DNA of 28,560 nt from positions 1 to 28,560 of the forward strand of contig URCI01000037.1 in assembly GCA_900546345.1 (NCBI GenBank), given 5' to 3'. This DNA is from an uncultured Prevotella sp. (GTDB taxonomy: Bacteria > Bacteroidota > Bacteroidia > Bacteroidales > Bacteroidaceae). Both the position numbers and the translations under genes were made by a program. This document shows, piece by piece, positions 25,457 to 28,560 of the stretch; within the stretch, counting starts at the first letter, position 1, and each line of letters begins with the position of its first letter. The notes beneath the pieces are model-generated. The model saw nothing but the letters and a program-made list of their open reading frames with translations, made no database searches and was not told the origin of the DNA.

Positions 25457-25819
25457 GAAGATATTGACTCAGCGAAGTATGTCACAGCACCTGCTATCAA
25501 TGTCAAGGAAAATGACAAGGCTTACGAAGTTGAGCTTGCAGCCCCTGGCACCACCAAGGATGACTTCAAGGTGAACGTTGACAAGGACGGTTGCCTGACC
25601 ATCAAGATGGAGCACAAGGACGAGAAGAAGGACGAGAACAAGAAGGAGCACTATCTGCGCCGCGAGTTCTCATACAGCAATTACGAGCAGGCTCTGACGC
25701 TGCCTGACGACGTGGAGAAAGACAAGATTGAGGCTAAGGTTACTGACGGTGTGCTTCACATCACCCTTCCTCGCACGGCCAAGGCTGAGAAAGAGACAAA
25801 GAAGATTGAAGTCGCTTAA
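25457..25819 (+). pseudogene. 5'-truncated small heat-shock protein (Hsp20) remnant
   Basis: The frame encodes most of an alpha-crystallin domain: TAPAINVKENDKAYEVELAAPG, then the conserved EHYLRREFSYSNYEQALTLPDDVEKDKI and GVLHITLPR near the end. The same frame is open back to the AddA-like stop (25376-25378) but has no Met, Val(GTG) or Leu(TTG) start before a GTG at 25571 inside the domain. About 30 N-terminal residues normal for Bacteroidales Hsp20 are missing and replaced by unrelated sequence. The stop codon and terminator are intact. It lies 78 bases after the AddA-like gene on the same strand. A fused or frameshifted expression route cannot be excluded, but the gene looks broken. Confidence 0.72.
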
Positions 25820-25846
25820 CCGGCTTCGGTTCTGCTCTGATACACT

Positions 25847-25874
25847 GGGACTGCTCTTTGAGCAGCCCCTTTTT
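25847..25874 (+). terminator. Intrinsic terminator after the hsp20 remnant
   Basis: CTGCTC (25851-25856) and GAGCAG (25860-25865) enclose TTT. The stem extends by three G-C pairs past one A-C mismatch and is followed by five T. It would also end transcripts reading out of the helicase-nuclease pair. Confidence 0.78.
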
Positions 25875-26195
25875 GTTTTATAGGTATGTCAATCCAAACC
25901 ATTCTGGTAGCATAGCATAAGCAAAATCCTATTTGTGTTGGGCCGGGATCATCTGTGCAAAATATAGATGGTGCCGGCTTTTTTAGTCTCTCTCGCTATG
26001 TTCTCGCCAAAACTTCGTACTTTTGTAACAACATTATGAAGCTGCGCGCGGTCATAGAGCGGATTAGAATCAGAATGGCGAGAACGGCTATTCGATACTG
26101 TAGGCACGGGTGAGGGGGGTATGACGACCTCGTTACCCTTGTCGGCAACACGCTCGATGCCCATCCCCTTTACGAATAAACAATATAAGCAAAAA
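25875..26195. other. Gene-poor gap before the VOC gene
   Basis: No credible gene is seen. TACTTTTG at 26018-26025 fits the -7 consensus on the plus strand, but it has no -33 partner and would give a 160-base leader. A minus-strand frame across 25949-26233 (94 codons) overlaps the VOC start and has no recognisable domain. Confidence 0.5.
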
Positions 26196-26573
26196 ATGAA
26201 AATCAAGAACATCGACCATTTCGTAATAACCACCGCCGACCTACAGGCTTGCCTTGACTTCTATGTCGGGATATTGGGCATGGAACATCGTGAAAGCAAT
26301 GGCCATCACAACCTTTACTTTCCCGGTGGCAAAATCTCTATCCATACCAGTAAAGGTGAGTTCCAGCCAGCTGCCCTCAATCCAACTTATGGCTCGCAGG
26401 ACTTTTGCCTGATAGTAGAGGATGACTTGGAGACCGTCAAGCAAGAGCTGATGTTCAAAAGAATCAAACCTTTGACCGACATCGTAGAGCGTCATGGCGC
26501 CCACGGAGCCATGAGGAACCTCTATGTCAGAGACCTCGATGGCAATCTTGTGGAGCTAAGCAACTATTGTTAG
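26196..26573 (+). CDS. VOC-family (glyoxalase/bleomycin-resistance fold) protein
   Basis: A 125-residue protein with two beta-alpha-beta-beta-beta units. IDHFVITTADLQACLDFYVGILG (quoted in part) opens the first, with the metal-ligand candidate His8. RNLYVRDLDGNLVELSNY closes the second, with Glu120. VOC proteins bind divalent metals and act as lyases, dioxygenases or ligand traps; the substrate here is unknown. The frame is open further upstream, to an ATG at 26121, but MKIKNIDHF at 26196 matches the family start. It is a single gene, convergent with the zinc-ribbon operon. Confidence 0.85.
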   Translation: MKIKNIDHFVITTADLQACLDFYVGILGMEHRESNGHHNLYFPGGKISIHTSKGEFQPAALNPTYGSQDFCLIVEDDLETVKQELMFKRIKPLTDIVERHGAHGAMRNLYVRDLDGNLVELSNYC

Positions 26574-26588
26574 AATGTACGAAGCTGC

Positions 26589-26711
26589 TTAGCTCATGAA
26601 CATATCAATGCTCCCCACGAAGCCACAGCCTTGACATTCACATGTACCGTCGTCATAGACAACGACCTCTGGACATCCACATTCGGGACATAATAGCTGT
26701 ACACTACTCAT
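26589..26711 (-). CDS. 40-residue zinc-ribbon protein
   Basis: A very short open frame with ATG at 26711 and TAA at 26589-26591. The product begins MSSVQLLCPECGCPEVVVYD and carries two metal-binding knuckles: Cys8-X2-Cys11 and Cys26-X2-Cys29, with extra cysteines at 13 and 24. Such spacing fits a rubredoxin-like or TFIIB-like zinc ribbon. It starts one base after the stop of the upstream membrane-protein gene, so it is the third member of a minus-strand operon. Function is unknown. Confidence 0.65.
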   Translation of the reverse strand: MSSVQLLCPECGCPEVVVYDDGTCECQGCGFVGSIDMFMS

Positions 26712-26712
26712 A

Positions 26713-27216
26713 TTATTTTTGTTTTGTCAGTGTTTCCGCCTTCGAGTAATCCATTGATTGAATAGCGTCAAGATTAGGCCATAAGGCGCTTGAGAAAAAA
26801 TACAGTGTACTGAAATATCCATCTGACTCTCCACACATACTTGCTTCAAAAGAGTCAGAGAAGTCTATCTGTATAGGATATCCATCAGCTTTCTCTTCCC
26901 AATGTCCAAGATGGACAGCTTCGTCATAACTGCCAACAGCCGTTGTCAATGACGCAGTATTGTCTGGATTCAGTTTCAATATGACATACCCACTCTTATA
27001 AGTACCAGAGATTGCCGCAACATGCTCCATTGTCTTTAGCAATTCTTTCTGCTCTTCCTTCTTGACACTATAGTGTCTGTACCATATAATACCGCCAAAT
27101 GCAATGATAACAAAAGCTATCAAGCAGCTGACAATCTTCTTATGGTGCAAAATAGCATCCCATAGGAGAAGTATGGGATACACTTCTTGTCGTTTTTTTC
27201 TCTTCTTACTGTCCAT
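26713..27216 (-). CDS. Unrecognised single-pass membrane protein
   Basis: A 167-residue protein with a basic N-terminus (MDSKKRKKRQ), one strong membrane helix at about 29-46 (KIVSCLIAFVIIAFGGIIWY) and a C-terminal domain that should lie outside the membrane. That domain has a predicted beta-rich stretch: GTYKSGYVILKLNPDNTASL followed by GHWEEKADGYPIQIDFSD, which reads like a small lipocalin-like or META-like fold, though this is only an impression. It is in an operon: nine bases after one membrane-protein gene and one base before the zinc-ribbon gene. No database family was recognised. Confidence 0.7.
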   Translation of the reverse strand: MDSKKRKKRQEVYPILLLWDAILHHKKIVSCLIAFVIIAFGGIIWYRHYSVKKEEQKELLKTMEHVAAISGTYKSGYVILKLNPDNTASLTTAVGSYDEAVHLGHWEEKADGYPIQIDFSDSFEASMCGESDGYFSTLYFFSSALWPNLDAIQSMDYSKAETLTKQK

Positions 27217-27225
27217 AGGCAGATT

Positions 27226-27588
27226 CTATTCTGATTGACTTTGCTCCAATTTTGGGGTTTTCTCATCAACAGATGTGGTATCTTCCTCCTCAACGATACT
27301 ATTCTCTTCTTCTTGTTTCTTGCCAAGAGGAGACGTTAAGCCAACACCGAGGAACCCCAAGCCTGCCACAAGCAGTACTGAACCAAATCCGAACTGCACG
27401 ATACTGGCGAGGCCACTGACATTTTCAGAGGTCTGTGCACCGGCATTCTGTATGCCAGTAAAAGCATCGCCGCCATACATGCTTTTTTCTGTAAACTCCA
27501 TTGCCTTATAGGAATAGCAACGGATAGATAAGCCGATTGAGATAATGCCTATAACAATGAAGATAATAGTTCTGATTTTATTGACCAT
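27226..27588 (-). CDS. Unrecognised two-helix membrane protein
   Basis: A 120-residue protein with a membrane helix at about 6-24 and a second at about 64-85. They are joined by a polar loop containing MYGGDAFTGIQNAGAQT. The C-terminal 35 residues are acidic and low in complexity (EEENSIVEEEDTTSVDEKT). The loop motif looks like a conserved small-membrane-protein signature, but I cannot name the family with confidence. It is the first gene of a three-gene minus-strand operon. The IS1380-type element ends about 58 bases upstream of its start. Confidence 0.7.
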   Translation of the reverse strand: MVNKIRTIIFIVIGIISIGLSIRCYSYKAMEFTEKSMYGGDAFTGIQNAGAQTSENVSGLASIVQFGFGSVLLVAGLGFLGVGLTSPLGKKQEEENSIVEEEDTTSVDEKTPKLEQSQSE

Positions 27589-27645
27589 AGTTTATTTCCT
27601 TTACCTTAATTCCGCAACACTATAATTTAACTTTATTTATAAGTT

Positions 27646-28560
27646 CCTGAGCAACAAAAAGTTGCCCAGGATTTTGCCATGTCAGAATTTTCACTTATCT
27701 TAGTGTTGCAAAAAGAAAACAAGCAAAACTCTAATATGACATGGCAAAAATACAAATTAAATCTGAGAAACTCACACCTTTTGGAGGAATTTTTTCAATC
27801 ATGGAGAAATTTGACTCCATGCTTTCACCCGTTATCGACTCAACACTGGGTCAGAGATGCAGCAGTATCTTCGGATATCAGTTCAGCGAGATAGTCCGTT
27901 CGCTGATGAGCGTTTATTTCTGTGGCGGCTCATGCGTGGAAGATGTAACGTCACAACTGATGCGCCATCTCTCGTATCATCCTACCCTTCGTACATGCAG
28001 CTCTGATACCATCCTCAGAGCCATCAAGGAACTGACACAGGAAAACATCTCCTATACTTCCGACCAAGGCAAGACCTATGATTTCAATACTGCAGACAAA
28101 CTCAACACATTGCTTATAAACGCTTTGGTTTCTACAGGCGAGTTGAAGGAAATTGAGGAATACGATGTTGACTTTGACCATCAGTTCCTTGAAACGGAGA
28201 AGTATGATGCAAAACCGACCTACAAAAAGTTCCTCGGCTACAGGCCTGGCGTATATGTTATCGGTGACAAGATAGTCTATATCGAGAACAGCGATGGTAA
28301 CACGAATGTGCGTTTTCATCAGGCAGACACCCATAAGAGATTCTTCGCTCTTCTGGAATCCCAGAACATCCGTGTAAATCGCTTCAGGGCAGACTGCGGT
28401 TCCTGCTCGAAGGAAATCGTCAGTGAGATAGAGAAGCATTGCAAACATTTCTACATCCGTGCCAACCGATGCAGTTCGCTCTACAATGACATCTTTGCTC
28501 TGAGAGGATGGAAGACGGAGGAGATTAACGGCATCCAGTTCGAACTCAATTCCATTCTCG
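27646..28560 (+). mobile_element. IS1380-type insertion sequence, left part (runs off window)
   Basis: The left end is placed at about 27646, where CCTGAGCAAC and GTTGCCCAGG form a hairpin (27646-27670, one mismatch) about 70 bases before the transposase start. Such an end fits IS1380/IS942-like elements, though the exact boundary and target duplication need the right end, which is outside the window. Confidence 0.75.
27741..28560 (+). CDS. IS1380-family transposase (partial, 3' end outside window)
   Basis: The frame runs without a stop from ATG 27741 to the window edge (273 codons). It begins MAKIQIKSEKLTPFGGIFSI and continues with SVYFCGGSCVEDVTSQLMRHLS and HPTLRTCSSDTILRAIKELT, which are hallmarks of Bacteroidales IS1380 transposases. 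Candidate catalytic aspartates are in YDVDFDHQF (near 147-155) and FRADCGSC (near 222-229) of a DDE-type nuclease. It appears intact as far as seen. A shorter frame in another phase starting 27679 is not coding. Confidence 0.9.
   Translation, partial: MAKIQIKSEKLTPFGGIFSIMEKFDSMLSPVIDSTLGQRCSSIFGYQFSEIVRSLMSVYFCGGSCVEDVTSQLMRHLSYHPTLRTCSSDTILRAIKELTQENISYTSDQGKTYDFNTADKLNTLLINALVSTGELKEIEEYDVDFDHQFLETEKYDAKPTYKKFLGYRPGVYVIGDKIVYIENSDGNTNVRFHQADTHKRFFALLESQNIRVNRFRADCGSCSKEIVSEIEKHCKHFYIRANRCSSLYNDIFALRGWKTEEINGIQFELNSIL

Noticed and set aside
25949..26233. A 94-codon minus-strand frame with a hydrophobic start
   Set aside because: Its hydrophobic start is the reverse of the VOC gene's leader and first codons, and no domain or promoter supports it.

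Overview
This window looks like a chromosome segment of a Bacteroidales bacterium, most likely Prevotella or a close relative. The evidence is the -7 promoter motif TAnnTTTG in front of several genes, mostly weak Shine-Dalgarno sites, a DUF3098 gene beside ftsX, Bacteroidales-type lipoprotein signals, and an IS1380-type transposase closely resembling Bacteroides/Prevotella elements. Genus is inferred from protein likeness only.

Left part (1-18.9 kb, core genome). A sugar-nucleotidyltransferase-like gene converges on an LpxA-type acyltransferase across a strong terminator. A minus-strand efflux operon follows, read membrane-fusion protein, RND pump, outer-membrane channel, with a full-consensus promoter at 8471-8501. 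Next are a GNAT acetyltransferase and a radical SAM protein (both minus). The plus-strand cluster ftsX, DUF3098, uppP, truB, queA, folK combines division/envelope and tRNA/folate functions, and several of its genes are tightly spaced or overlapping. rpsO (minus) and typA (plus) are divergent, and metY follows typA after a terminator.

Right part (18.9-28.6 kb, plastic). A 5'-truncated WYL-domain regulator remnant, an AddB-like nuclease, an AddA-like helicase-nuclease and a 5'-truncated hsp20 remnant lie side by side. Both remnants are broken on the side facing the helicase-nuclease pair, as if that block replaced the shared upstream region of two divergent genes. After a VOC-family gene comes a minus-strand operon of two unrecognised membrane proteins and a 40-residue zinc-ribbon protein. 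The left end of an IS1380-type element lies just upstream of that operon and runs off the window.

Three intergenic regions (2231-2363, 7060-7185, 14866-15032) hold arrays of short AT-rich units, each locus with its own unit. The second and third, and partly the first, are arranged as inverted repeats. One array supplies the last codons and stop of folK. No tRNA, rRNA, CRISPR array or replication origin was seen. The best candidate for an under-described system is the AddB/AddA-like pair; the membrane/zinc-ribbon operon is second.
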